DNA of 6,892 nucleotides from GBS-DC sp964451985 (lineage in GTDB: Bacteria > Armatimonadota > Fimbriimonadia > Fimbriimonadales > GBS-DC): assembly GCA_964451985.1 (NCBI GenBank), contig CAYVKB010000098.1:1-6892 (forward strand), read 5' to 3'. The notes below the pieces were generated by a model. The model saw only the letters and a program-made list of their open reading frames with translations. It did not search any database and had not been told where the DNA came from. The position numbers and the translations under genes are program-made. This document shows positions 1 through 6,565 of this stretch, piece by piece; the stretch's first letter is position 1, and each line of letters opens with the position of its first letter.

Positions 1-139
1 CTACGAAGGGGTTTCGTCGGCGGGGACGCCGACGCTACGGGTTTGATGTTTCGTCGGCGAGGACGCCGACGCTACGAAGAACGAACTCGTCGGCGGGACG
101 CCGACGCTACGAAGGGAGAGTTCGTCGGCGGGGACGCCG
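1..139. repeat. Tandem array of 25-26 bp hairpin repeats, four copies plus a left-edge fragment
   Basis: The unit is TCGTCGGCGGGGACGCCGAC followed by GCTACG. Copies lie at 14-39, 51-76 (one G to A in the loop), 87-111 (one loop G lost) and 122-139 (right part lost, diverging at CCGGGG). The end of a further copy, CTACG, is at 1-5, so the array continues beyond the window. Start-to-start spacing is 37, 36 and 35 bp, and the sequences between copies (8-11 bp) are not conserved. Each of the three full copies contains a perfect 8-bp inverted repeat, CGTCGGCG and CGCCGACG, around a 3-4 nt loop (GGGA in copy 1, AGGA in copy 2, GGA in copy 3). Copy 4 keeps a 5-bp stem. The array lies downstream of the pilQ stop, so as RNA it would form hairpins at the 3' end of the pil transcript. 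It could act as REP-like mRNA protection, a weak terminator without a U-tract, or be a dispersed mobile repeat. It is not a CRISPR because the intervals are far too short. Confidence 0.9.
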
Positions 140-223
140 GGGAACCCAGCGCAGTATCAGTATCCCTGCCGACGGACTTCCTAATCGAGCGTAGCGTTAA
201 GAGTGGTTGAGGGTAGAAAAGGA
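140..223. other. Short gene-free stretch between the hairpin repeats and pilQ
   Basis: This 84-bp stretch directly follows the pilQ stop codon in the direction of transcription. It holds a direct repeat of AGTATC (153-158 and 159-164). Read on the minus strand it starts with a T/C-rich run just after the stop, but that run has no preceding GC-rich stem, so I do not call a Rho-independent terminator. Nothing else is recognisable. Confidence 0.5.
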
Positions 224-2317
224 TTACTCCATTACGCGCACGGTAAGCGTAATCACGATTTCTGACTTATCGCGTGAAGTGCTGGTTCTACGGAACAGAT
301 AGCCCAGAAACGGCAGGTCGCCCAGCAGCGGTACCTTCTGGATGGTCTTGATGTCCGCCTCGCGGATTAAGCCGCCAATCACGACGGTCTCGCCGTTCGC
401 CACGCGGATGGTAGTGTCGGCGTTGCGGCGCGCCAGTTGGGGCAGTCGCCCGCCACCAGGCACCTCCAGGAAGCCCGTAATTACGCTAACTTCAGGCTTA
501 ATCTGGAGCGTGATGGAGTTGTCTTCATGCACACGCGGTAGCACATTCAGGATAATGCCCGCCTGTACCGAGTCGGTTTGCACATTTGCGCCCTGCGGCG
601 TCTGCTGGATAAGTTTGACGTAGTTCACCTCATCGCCGATGAAGATGGTGGCGGGGCGACCGTCTAGCGTGGCGATGCTAGGGCTTGCCAGCAAGCGGTT
701 GCGACGGTCTTCCGCCAGCGCGTTCAACGTTACAGAGAAGTCGATGGGGCGTTTGACGATGGTGAAGTCGATGCCCAGCTGTCCATCGCGGTTGAAGCCG
801 AAGCCTTGCTGATTCGGCGTGTTGGTGGTGCTATCGGGCAAAGGCAACCGATTCGCCCCTCGGTCGAGCGTGTTGATACTGCCCGACTGAAGGATGTTCC
901 AGTTTAGCCCCAGCGATTTGAGGCTACCTTCAGACACATCGAGCACGCGGGCTTCAATTAGCACCTGCGGTTGCTTCACGTCGACTTTGCGCAGGAGTTC
1001 GAGGGCGCGCAGCACCTCACGCGCTGTACCGACCAGCACGAGGGTATTAGGGGGTTGGTCAGTCTGTGCGCTGCCTGTGTCGCCGCCCGCTTGCATGGGC
1101 GCGCCCATCTGCTGCGCCATCTGATTGGGCGCGTCGCCACCTTGCCCAATGCCTTGACCACCACCACCGCTCGCGCCGCCGCGACTGAGCAGCGCGTCAG
1201 GACCGAGCGAGACCTGCACACCAGGCACCAACTGGCTCACAATCCGTGCCAAATCGCGCGAATCGGCGAACTTGACACGATAGACTTCGGTGACAATCTC
1301 CACACTGCCCGTGAGTTGCTGTTCGAACAGGTACGCTGCGTCGCGGGCAAGTGCGACCGTTTCAGCGTCGCCCTCAATCAGCAGGTAGCCAGCGTTGTTT
1401 GCGCCCGAGGGCGTGATTTTGAGTTCAGGGAAACGCGCACCCAGATAGGTTGCAATATCGGACGGCTTCGCCACTTTGAAAGTGAGCGCCTCAACAGTGG
1501 TCGGTTTTGGGGGCGCGAGGGGTTCCGAAGCGCCGCGGAACGCCTTCAGCGATGCCTCCGTACCCACGATGTAGGTGTTGTCAATCTTCTCGTAGCGGTA
1601 GCCGCTTAGGCGCGTGATAAGGTTCAGAGATTCTTCCACCGTGAGGCGGCTGAGGCTGACAGTCACCGTGCCCTTCACATCGGGTGCGGTAATAATGTTT
1701 GCGCCCGACTGAATGGCTAACGCTTTCAGCACATCGCCAATCTCGGCGTTCACGAAATCGAGTGAGACCAGTAGCCGCGCAGGGGGCGGGGGTGTGGGCA
1801 TCGCGGTCGCCACCTCGCGTGACTTGCTAGGTTCGCCTGTGCTCGTGCGCGGTGGAACCTGCTGTGTGCTGGCGATGCGAGTCGGTCTGGACTCCTTGAA
1901 AGGCTCCAGCGGCGGCGGCGTCTCATCTTGCGTCTTTACCACCTGCGCCGTGCCCAGTCGCACTTGCCAGCCAGTAGAGGTCTGTTCCAGCGTGTGGGGC
2001 TGTTTGCCACGCAGAGTAATCACCACACGCACTTTTGGCGGGCGGTTGCTGAACCAGCCGTAGCGCAACTTGACGGCGTGCGGGGTGCTAAGGCTCCTCT
2101 CACCGCCGCGTCCACTGAACCGCGCGTTGAACTCCACAATCAGGAACTGATTGCGCCAGATGCTAACTGTGGGGCGCGGCACGCGCTCGCCTGTGATTGC
2201 AATCAGTGTCTGTCCTTGCTCTTGTGAAACGCTAACCGACTGTACGGTTTGCGCCTGTACAGCGGTTAGCAGTCCAAAAGCCGCTCCTAAGCACCAGAAA
2301 GCATAGTTGAATTTCAT
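224..2317 (-). CDS. pilQ: Type IV pilus secretin PilQ (outer-membrane channel)
   Basis: This gene encodes the multimeric outer-membrane secretin through which a type IV pilus, and in competent bacteria incoming DNA, passes. The 697-aa protein starts with a Sec signal peptide with cleavage likely after AVQA (residue 22) and no lipobox Cys. An AMIN-like domain (about 24-122) follows, which in PilQ proteins binds peptidoglycan. Next come a Pro/Ser/Thr-rich linker (about 125-180), an STN/secretin N-terminal domain (about 182-250), further N-domains (about 273-340 and 341-447), and the C-terminal secretin beta-barrel domain (about 450-697). Signature segments are GETVVIGGL (642-650) and VPLLGDLPFLGYLFR (662-676). 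The last N-domain is interrupted by a Gly/Gln/Met-rich loop (about 379-422). The start is supported by GGAGG 9 nt upstream. The ATG overlaps the pilP stop in a 4-nt ATGA arrangement, and the gene is last in the operon. The domain order and AMIN domain favour PilQ over the type II secretin GspD. Confidence 0.95.
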   Translation of the reverse strand: MKFNYAFWCLGAAFGLLTAVQAQTVQSVSVSQEQGQTLIAITGERVPRPTVSIWRNQFLIVEFNARFSGRGGERSLSTPHAVKLRYGWFSNRPPKVRVVITLRGKQPHTLEQTSTGWQVRLGTAQVVKTQDETPPPLEPFKESRPTRIASTQQVPPRTSTGEPSKSREVATAMPTPPPPARLLVSLDFVNAEIGDVLKALAIQSGANIITAPDVKGTVTVSLSRLTVEESLNLITRLSGYRYEKIDNTYIVGTEASLKAFRGASEPLAPPKPTTVEALTFKVAKPSDIATYLGARFPELKITPSGANNAGYLLIEGDAETVALARDAAYLFEQQLTGSVEIVTEVYRVKFADSRDLARIVSQLVPGVQVSLGPDALLSRGGASGGGGQGIGQGGDAPNQMAQQMGAPMQAGGDTGSAQTDQPPNTLVLVGTAREVLRALELLRKVDVKQPQVLIEARVLDVSEGSLKSLGLNWNILQSGSINTLDRGANRLPLPDSTTNTPNQQGFGFNRDGQLGIDFTIVKRPIDFSVTLNALAEDRRNRLLASPSIATLDGRPATIFIGDEVNYVKLIQQTPQGANVQTDSVQAGIILNVLPRVHEDNSITLQIKPEVSVITGFLEVPGGGRLPQLARRNADTTIRVANGETVVIGGLIREADIKTIQKVPLLGDLPFLGYLFRRTSTSRDKSEIVITLTVRVME

Positions 2318-2961
2318 GGTGTGTTGCCTCCGTTGGGAGTGGTCGATTCACCCACGCGCACGGTCAGTTGCTGTTTGCCTTTGCGTAGAGTGACCTTGCC
2401 GCGCTCGATGCTCATCACGCGCCAGCCCTCCTCCAGCAGGTCGCCCTGCTTGACGAACCGTCGGCGTCCATCGGAGTCGGCAAGGATTGCCACCGAGTTC
2501 GGTCCTTGCACCACGCCGGTAATCGTGTAGTTCGGTTGCTCAGGTTCGGTAGGGGGCGTGGACTCGGTGGGTTGCAGCCCGAACTGTCCATTAGGCGGCA
2601 GGGTCATCGGCGGCACGGTGGGTGGAGTGCCCGAAATTTCGCGTTGCGGGCGCGGCTCGCTACGAACGACCTTAGTCATCTCAGGCGTCGCCTGTGCTTT
2701 TTGAATAGTAGGACGGAACGGGTCGCGTGAAGGCAGTTCAGGGAGTTCTATGCCTGTTTCGGGCGCACTCGACTGCGCTGCTTGAGACGCAGTATTCGCT
2801 GCGGGTTTCGGCTGCCCTTGCCGGGGCGGCTCACTTCCGCCGAATAGCCCGCTGAACTGCAATACGCCGACCGTAACCAGCACCAGAAACAGCGCCGCTA
2901 TCACCAGCAGCTGTTTCGGGTTCGTTCGCTTCGATTTCGCGTCCGTTTGCGCCTGCGCCAT
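2314..2961 (-). CDS. pilP: PilP/GspC-like pilus assembly protein linking the inner-membrane complex to the secretin
   Basis: From the ATG this is 215 aa. A basic cytoplasmic N-terminus is followed by one transmembrane helix (about 17-39). A long Pro/Gln/Thr-rich periplasmic linker (about 43-144) contains the motif RDPFRP (79-84), which resembles the DPF motif of PilP and GspC proteins. The C-terminal beta-rich domain (about 145-204: YTITGVVQGPNSVAIL, then KQGDLLEEGWRV) resembles the PilP/GspC homology region that contacts the secretin N-domains. Proteobacterial PilP is usually a lipoprotein. This one has no lipobox Cys and is anchored by a transmembrane helix as in GspC, so it could be called either, but its position between pilO and pilQ fits PilP. 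A GTG one codon upstream (2964) is also possible, but the Shine-Dalgarno spacing favours the ATG. The stop overlaps the pilQ start by 4 nt. Confidence 0.85.
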   Translation of the reverse strand: MAQAQTDAKSKRTNPKQLLVIAALFLVLVTVGVLQFSGLFGGSEPPRQGQPKPAANTASQAAQSSAPETGIELPELPSRDPFRPTIQKAQATPEMTKVVRSEPRPQREISGTPPTVPPMTLPPNGQFGLQPTESTPPTEPEQPNYTITGVVQGPNSVAILADSDGRRRFVKQGDLLEEGWRVMSIERGKVTLRKGKQQLTVRVGESTTPNGGNTP

Positions 2962-2964
2962 CAC

Positions 2965-3591
2965 TTAACCTCCTCGCTGGGCGGATTGCCCCTGCGCCGA
3001 CCGAAAGATAAATGCCTTCACAATCAACCGAATCTCCAAGTCAGGGTTCTCGGCGACTTGCTCCGAGCCTGATTTCGCCTGCAGATTCACACTTTGCACG
3101 GCTAAGATTTTCGGAAACGCTTCCAAGTTTTTGAAGAGGCTCATCAGGTTCCAGAACTTGCCCCGCAGCTGAATCTCAAACAGTTGTTCGTCGTATGCCT
3201 TAGCGGACTTTTTTTCTTCCTTCGAGTTCGTGGGCGTGTTGTTTTGTGCTTGCGGGCGTATCGCAACGATTTGCAGTTGGCGTTGCAGCACCAGTTGCTC
3301 GAACTGTTTCAGCATGGTGGGCACATAGGCAGCTTCGCTGACGCCGCGCTCCAGAAACTGCAATTCGCGCTGGGTCGCTTGGAGTTGCTCTTGAGTTTGA
3401 CGCAGTTGATTGGCGGCTTGCTGCGCGTTTTGGAGTTCTTGACGCTTCTGCTCCAGCTGCGCTTGTAGGTCTTGCGTCATGCTCCAGGGCAGGTACAGGC
3501 TTGCTAACCCCAGTAACAGTGTGCCCAGAATAGCACCTGCAAACAGTTTGGATGTGCGTTGCATCCGCAGGATGCGTTTACTGACCGCCAT
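2965..3591 (-). CDS. pilO: Type IV pilus inner-membrane alignment protein PilO
   Basis: PilO is a bitopic inner-membrane protein that pairs with PilN through periplasmic coiled coils and ferredoxin-like domains, forming the ring that joins the motor side to PilP and PilQ. The 208-aa sequence shows a basic N-terminus, one transmembrane helix (about 16-36), a Gln/Glu/Leu-rich coiled coil (about 38-82), and an alpha/beta domain (about 87-196) opening with YVPTMLKQFEQL, a segment typical of PilO. A charged insertion rich in Asn, Lys and Glu (about 115-132) sits inside this domain. The start overlaps the end of pilN by 14 nt. Its AGGAGG site is 6 nt upstream of the ATG and is built from the codons for Lys-Glu-Ala near the pilN C-terminus, which suggests translational coupling. 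Length and order match the family. Confidence 0.9.
   Translation of the reverse strand: MAVSKRILRMQRTSKLFAGAILGTLLLGLASLYLPWSMTQDLQAQLEQKRQELQNAQQAANQLRQTQEQLQATQRELQFLERGVSEAAYVPTMLKQFEQLVLQRQLQIVAIRPQAQNNTPTNSKEEKKSAKAYDEQLFEIQLRGKFWNLMSLFKNLEAFPKILAVQSVNLQAKSGSEQVAENPDLEIRLIVKAFIFRSAQGQSAQRGG
2969..2973 (-). promoter_or_regulatory. Shine-Dalgarno deciding the pilP start
   Basis: GGAGG on the minus strand lies 7 nt before the ATG at 2961 but only 4 nt before the GTG at 2964. The ATG is therefore the better start. The site lies inside the last codons of pilO. Confidence 0.7.
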
Positions 3592-4180
3592 TTTGCGCCT
3601 CCTTCTTTTCGGGCATTGCTGTACCCTTGATGTGCGCTGTTATCTGAAACTCGACGGCAGTGTGCTGCTCGGTGAGGGTGCGCTCTTGACTGTAGTCGAG
3701 GCGGATGTTCTCCAGTTCGGGATGCTGGTTCAGACGCAGCATCAGCTCGCCGACGAGTTGCTGGTTTTCGGCAAGTCCCTTGAGGGTGATTTCGAGGGGC
3801 TGCTTCGGGTCGTTCCGTTTGCCCAGTTCCGCGCCGGTGAGGAAACAGCCGTTGGGGGTGTGGCGGCTGAAATGTTGGAACAGCGCTTGCCATCGTCCCG
3901 TGTCTTTGCGAGCATCCTGGAGTGTGTTGACCAGTGGTTGTAGTGTATTCAGCTCTGCCTGTGCCTGTTTGAGCTGTAGCACGGTGGGACGTAATTTGTT
4001 GAGCTGCACCTCGATTTGGGCGCGTTGCACGGTCAGCGCGCCTGCGTAAAGCAGCAGCCCACCCCAGCCGAGTCCGACCAGCGCGCCAGTGAGCAGCCAG
4101 CCCAGCCCCAGCAGGCGCGTTTTGCGCTCCACTTGACGCCTGAGCATCTGTTCCTGCGCTATCAGATTAATCACAGCCAT
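3578..4180 (-). CDS. pilN: Type IV pilus inner-membrane alignment protein PilN
   Basis: PilN connects cytoplasmic PilM to the periplasmic PilO/PilP complex. The 200-aa protein begins MAVINLIAQE. INL at residues 4-6 corresponds to the conserved INLLP-type motif that, in studied PilN proteins, inserts into a groove of PilM. A short basic cytoplasmic stretch precedes one transmembrane helix (about 23-47), a coiled coil (about 51-92) and a ferredoxin-like periplasmic domain (about 95-186). The C-terminal tail is hydrophilic and doubles as the pilO ribosome binding region. AAGGAGG lies 7 nt before the ATG, and the gap to the pilM stop is 12 nt. The Leu-Ile-Ala sequence instead of Leu-Leu-Pro is a mild departure from the classical motif. 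Confidence 0.92.
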   Translation of the reverse strand: MAVINLIAQEQMLRRQVERKTRLLGLGWLLTGALVGLGWGGLLLYAGALTVQRAQIEVQLNKLRPTVLQLKQAQAELNTLQPLVNTLQDARKDTGRWQALFQHFSRHTPNGCFLTGAELGKRNDPKQPLEITLKGLAENQQLVGELMLRLNQHPELENIRLDYSQERTLTEQHTAVEFQITAHIKGTAMPEKKEAQNGGQ

Positions 4181-4192
4181 TAGTTTGCCTCC

Positions 4193-5347
4193 TTATGCCG
4201 CGGCTCCGACCGTTGCTGGCTCCGATTCTTCGGTGGGTTCGGCGAACGGACTTGCTATCTCCAGCGGCGCGAGCGCAGTGCCCAACACGGTTGTCCAGTA
4301 CGCGCCCGCGTCCATCTGTTCGGGATGCACCTGTGCGGGCACCATCACATCGCCGCTGAACGGGTTCAGTATTTGGGTTGGGATGCCGAGCTTGTATTCG
4401 AGGTATGCGCTGACACCCTGCATCTGCGAGCCGCCCCCGTACAGATAGAGCCGCTCAATCTGCCCGCGCCCACCCTGCATCTGGTACTGCGATTGATAAT
4501 AGTTCAGTGAGCGACGGATTTCGCGTATCAGTTCGTCCAGAATCGGCTGAATGAGACGCAGCGGTGGGTTCTCCTGCGGTTGCCCCGTTTGCAGCAAGTC
4601 GCTCAAGTTCAGCCCGCGCTTGACTTGCTCTGCTTCCTCTTCGGTGTAGTTGAAGTAGCCCTTCAGTGCCGCGGAAAGAGTGCCGCTGGCGATGGGGATA
4701 TATCGGGTCAGCACAAGGGTCGCGTTGCGGGCGACGGTGATTTGGGTATGCTCACCGCCCAAATCCACCAGCGCGTAGGCGAACGGAAGCGTCGTGCCAT
4801 AAATCGCCTGCGCTGTGCGCAACGCGCTAAACGGCTGCAGCTCCAGAATCTGCGCCTCCAGCCCCGCTTTCTCCACCAGTTCGAGCAACGGGTCGGTGGT
4901 TGAACGGGGCGCAGCGACCAGCAGCACCTCCATCTGGTCTTCCGTCCCTGTAGGCAGTATGTGAAAACCAATCAGATGTTCCTCCGCGGCGGAGGGTAGG
5001 TAGCGTGTCGCCTCGAACTGGATGGACTTCTGAAGCGTTTGGGGCGTCATACGGGGCAGACGGATGGGGCGTGCGGTGGTCTGCGGTCCGCCAACCGATA
5101 GGTAAACGCGCTTGTTTTTGACACCCGCGTTGGCGAGTGTGGTGCGCAGGGCTTTATAAACCGTATCGAGGTCTAGGATTGTGCCCTCGCGGATAGTGTC
5201 GGGAGGCAGGGGCGTCTCGGTCAACCGCTCCACGTGAAGCGTGCGCCCCTGCACAAATCCTGCACAGAGCTTGACGCCGGTCGCGCCGAAATCGATCGAT
5301 AGTACGCTTTCGCCCTTGCCTGCGGGCTTGCGGGTTTTACGCAACAT
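4193..5347 (-). CDS. pilM: Type IV pilus actin-like ATP-binding protein PilM
   Basis: PilM is a cytoplasmic member of the FtsA/actin superfamily that binds ATP and the N-terminal peptide of PilN, coupling the cytoplasmic motor to the alignment complex. The 384-aa sequence shows the three nucleotide-binding motifs in order: phosphate-1 IDFGATGVKLC (18-28), phosphate-2 ALVDLGGEHTQI (192-203) and adenosine motif YGGGSQMQGV (303-312). EATRYLP (112-118) matches the EAEQYIP-like motif of PilM proteins. There is no signal peptide or membrane helix. The N-terminal extension is basic (residues 2-11), and the C-terminal 20 residues or so are acidic and low in complexity. The ATG overlaps the end of the HTH gene by 11 nt. 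Its Shine-Dalgarno, GGAGGAGG 6 nt upstream, is encoded by the Glu-Glu-Glu codons of that gene. Confidence 0.95.
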   Translation of the reverse strand: MLRKTRKPAGKGESVLSIDFGATGVKLCAGFVQGRTLHVERLTETPLPPDTIREGTILDLDTVYKALRTTLANAGVKNKRVYLSVGGPQTTARPIRLPRMTPQTLQKSIQFEATRYLPSAAEEHLIGFHILPTGTEDQMEVLLVAAPRSTTDPLLELVEKAGLEAQILELQPFSALRTAQAIYGTTLPFAYALVDLGGEHTQITVARNATLVLTRYIPIASGTLSAALKGYFNYTEEEAEQVKRGLNLSDLLQTGQPQENPPLRLIQPILDELIREIRRSLNYYQSQYQMQGGRGQIERLYLYGGGSQMQGVSAYLEYKLGIPTQILNPFSGDVMVPAQVHPEQMDAGAYWTTVLGTALAPLEIASPFAEPTEESEPATVGAAA

Positions 5348-5735
5348 GGGGCTCCTCCTCCTTCAGGCTAATCTCTGTGGCGCGTTGCGCCAGCATCCAC
5401 TCGTCCAGCGCGTTCTTGATAAATCGCCACTTGCCGTCCACTTTGAAGGCGGGCACTTCGCCATTCTCGGCAAGCGAGGCGACTTCCGAAGTGCGCAGGC
5501 GCAGGTAGCTCGCCGCCTCACGCAGCGTCATCACAGGATGTAGATTCCGCGCCAACCACTGCAGCAGGTCGTACAACTGCTGGTTGGTCAGGCGCACCTC
5601 GAATCGCACGGTCTGCACATTCTCCGATTCGTCGTGGGGCGCAACGGCGGGCGAGGCAACGGCAGACGCTCGCTCTGGCGTCGTCGGGGGTTGGCGTTGC
5701 TGCGATGCGGCTCGAATCGCGTCTACTAAGTTCAT
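5337..5735 (-). CDS. Small helix-turn-helix protein (excisionase/MerR-like HTH_17 type) in the pil operon
   Basis: This is 132 aa from the preferred ATG. The N-terminal part (about 8-40) is Ala/Pro/Ser-rich and probably disordered. A segment at about 41-65 (VQTVRFEVRLTNQQLYDLLQ) looks like a short beta-alpha unit. Residues 68-114 form a winged-helix-like DNA-binding domain of the excisionase family: VMTLREAASYLRLRTSEVAS, then GEVPAFKVDGKWRF and a final helix ending LDEWM. This pattern (T-x-x-E-A-A-x-Y-L, then P-x-x-K-V-x-x-x-W-R-F) is characteristic of HTH_17 proteins, which bind DNA in phage excisionases and many transcription factors. It has no integrase or phage neighbour and sits between exeA and pilM, so a regulatory role for the operon is my inference. 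The domain also occurs in proteins of unknown function. No pil component I know corresponds to it. Confidence 0.8.
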   Translation of the reverse strand: MNLVDAIRAASQQRQPPTTPERASAVASPAVAPHDESENVQTVRFEVRLTNQQLYDLLQWLARNLHPVMTLREAASYLRLRTSEVASLAENGEVPAFKVDGKWRFIKNALDEWMLAQRATEISLKEEEPHVA

Positions 5736-5737
5736 GC

Positions 5738-6553
5738 TCACCACTCCTTACCCTCGTAGTCCTGAATCACGCCGTGCATCAGGTAGCCGTCAATCACCTG
5801 GACCTTCTGACCCATGCCAATCATCAGCGCGTTATCGGCGAGCTGGCAAATCAGTCGCGGGTAGCCCCCTGTGAACTGATACAACTCGTACAGCGCGTCG
5901 GGCGTGAACGGGATGCGCTCACCTGCGTAACCCGCTGTGCGCATCCGAAACTCGATTAAATTCGCCGTCTCCTGCTGGTCTAACGGCTTCAGAATGTGGC
6001 GCACCGCCAGTCGCTGCTTGAGGGCAGGCACGCGTTCCAGCTTCTTCTGCAGCTCCAACTGCCCCAGCAGTATCAGGCTCAGCAGGAACTGGTCGTTCAT
6101 CTGACAGTTCAACAGCAAGCGTAGCTCCTCCAGCGTGTTCACCGAGCGAATCAGATGCGCCTCATCGATCATCAACACGGCGCGCTGTCCATGCTCGTAC
6201 ATGCGAATCAAATGCTCGTGGAGCTGTTGCACCAGTTGCTGGCGGTTGCGAGTATGCGTCTCCACGCCCAGCTGGTGCAGTATCTCCTGAATCAGCTGGA
6301 TGGGCGTCAAAATCGGGTTTACGATAAGGGCGATTTTGTATTGAACAGGATCTAAAATCTCGATAAGTTTGCGGCTGATGGTCGTCTTCCCCAATCCGAT
6401 GTCGCCCAGCAGTGCACCCGCACCGCGACTGCGCGTGATGGCGTAGTGCAACATCACCAGCGCGTCCTCGTGTTCTTTGCTCATGTACAGGAACCGCGGA
6501 TCGGGCGTTAATGTGAACGGCGGTTCAGTCAAACCCCAGTAAGCTTCATACAT
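5738..6553 (-). CDS. ExeA/GspA-type AAA+ ATPase, core domain only
   Basis: The 271-aa protein opens with MYEAYWGLTEPPFTLTPDPR, the hallmark N-terminus of ExeA-family ATPases. It shows Walker A GDIGLGKTT (50-58), Walker B VLMIDEAH (126-133), a sensor-1-like stretch LILLGQ (160-165), a candidate arginine finger in LKQRL (Arg181), and a small helical lid domain (about 190-255) with GGYPRLICQL. In Aeromonas, ExeA with ExeB promotes assembly of the secretin ExeD, using a transmembrane segment and a C-terminal peptidoglycan-binding domain. Neither is present here, so this protein should be cytoplasmic and its role in secretin assembly is inference. Related ATPases also occur beside transposases (TniB/MuB-like), but no transposase is nearby. 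It is the first gene of the operon. GGAGG lies 7 nt before the ATG, preceded by a hairpin. Confidence 0.88.
   Translation of the reverse strand: MYEAYWGLTEPPFTLTPDPRFLYMSKEHEDALVMLHYAITRSRGAGALLGDIGLGKTTISRKLIEILDPVQYKIALIVNPILTPIQLIQEILHQLGVETHTRNRQQLVQQLHEHLIRMYEHGQRAVLMIDEAHLIRSVNTLEELRLLLNCQMNDQFLLSLILLGQLELQKKLERVPALKQRLAVRHILKPLDQQETANLIEFRMRTAGYAGERIPFTPDALYELYQFTGGYPRLICQLADNALMIGMGQKVQVIDGYLMHGVIQDYEGKEW
5744..5749 (-). promoter_or_regulatory. Shine-Dalgarno deciding the start of the HTH gene
   Basis: AAGGAG on the minus strand ends 8 nt before the ATG at 5735. Two in-frame GTG codons further upstream (5744 and 5741) overlap this site or lie only 2 nt from it, so they are unlikely starts. 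With the ATG start the gene begins 2 nt after the ExeA-like stop codon rather than overlapping it. Confidence 0.7.
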
Positions 6554-6565
6554 AGATTGCCCTCC

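Noticed and set aside
1..139. CRISPR array, suggested by regular repeats and a cas2 fragment in the same window
   Set aside because: Intervals are only 8-11 bp, far shorter than CRISPR spacers, and the repeats are compact palindromes with differing lengths. The cas2 fragment lies at the opposite end, more than 6 kb away.
971..1609. Long plus-strand open frame of 212 codons opposite pilQ
   Set aside because: It is antisense to a secretin with unmistakable domains, its translation is rich in Arg, His and Cys with no recognisable motif, and GC-rich codon usage on the other strand explains its openness.
2459..2469. CGTCGGCGTCC, resembling the hairpin repeat core
   Set aside because: It is a single short match inside pilP codons for Gly-Arg-Arg, without the second arm or the CTACG tail, so it is a chance match.
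3479..3943. Plus-strand open frame of 154 codons opposite pilN/pilO
   Set aside because: It spans two well-supported minus-strand genes, has no recognisable domain and is most simply an antisense shadow.
5291..5300. Palindrome ATCGATCGAT
   Set aside because: It falls on the codons of the PilM phosphate-1 motif (Ser-Ile-Asp-Phe), so coding constraint explains it.
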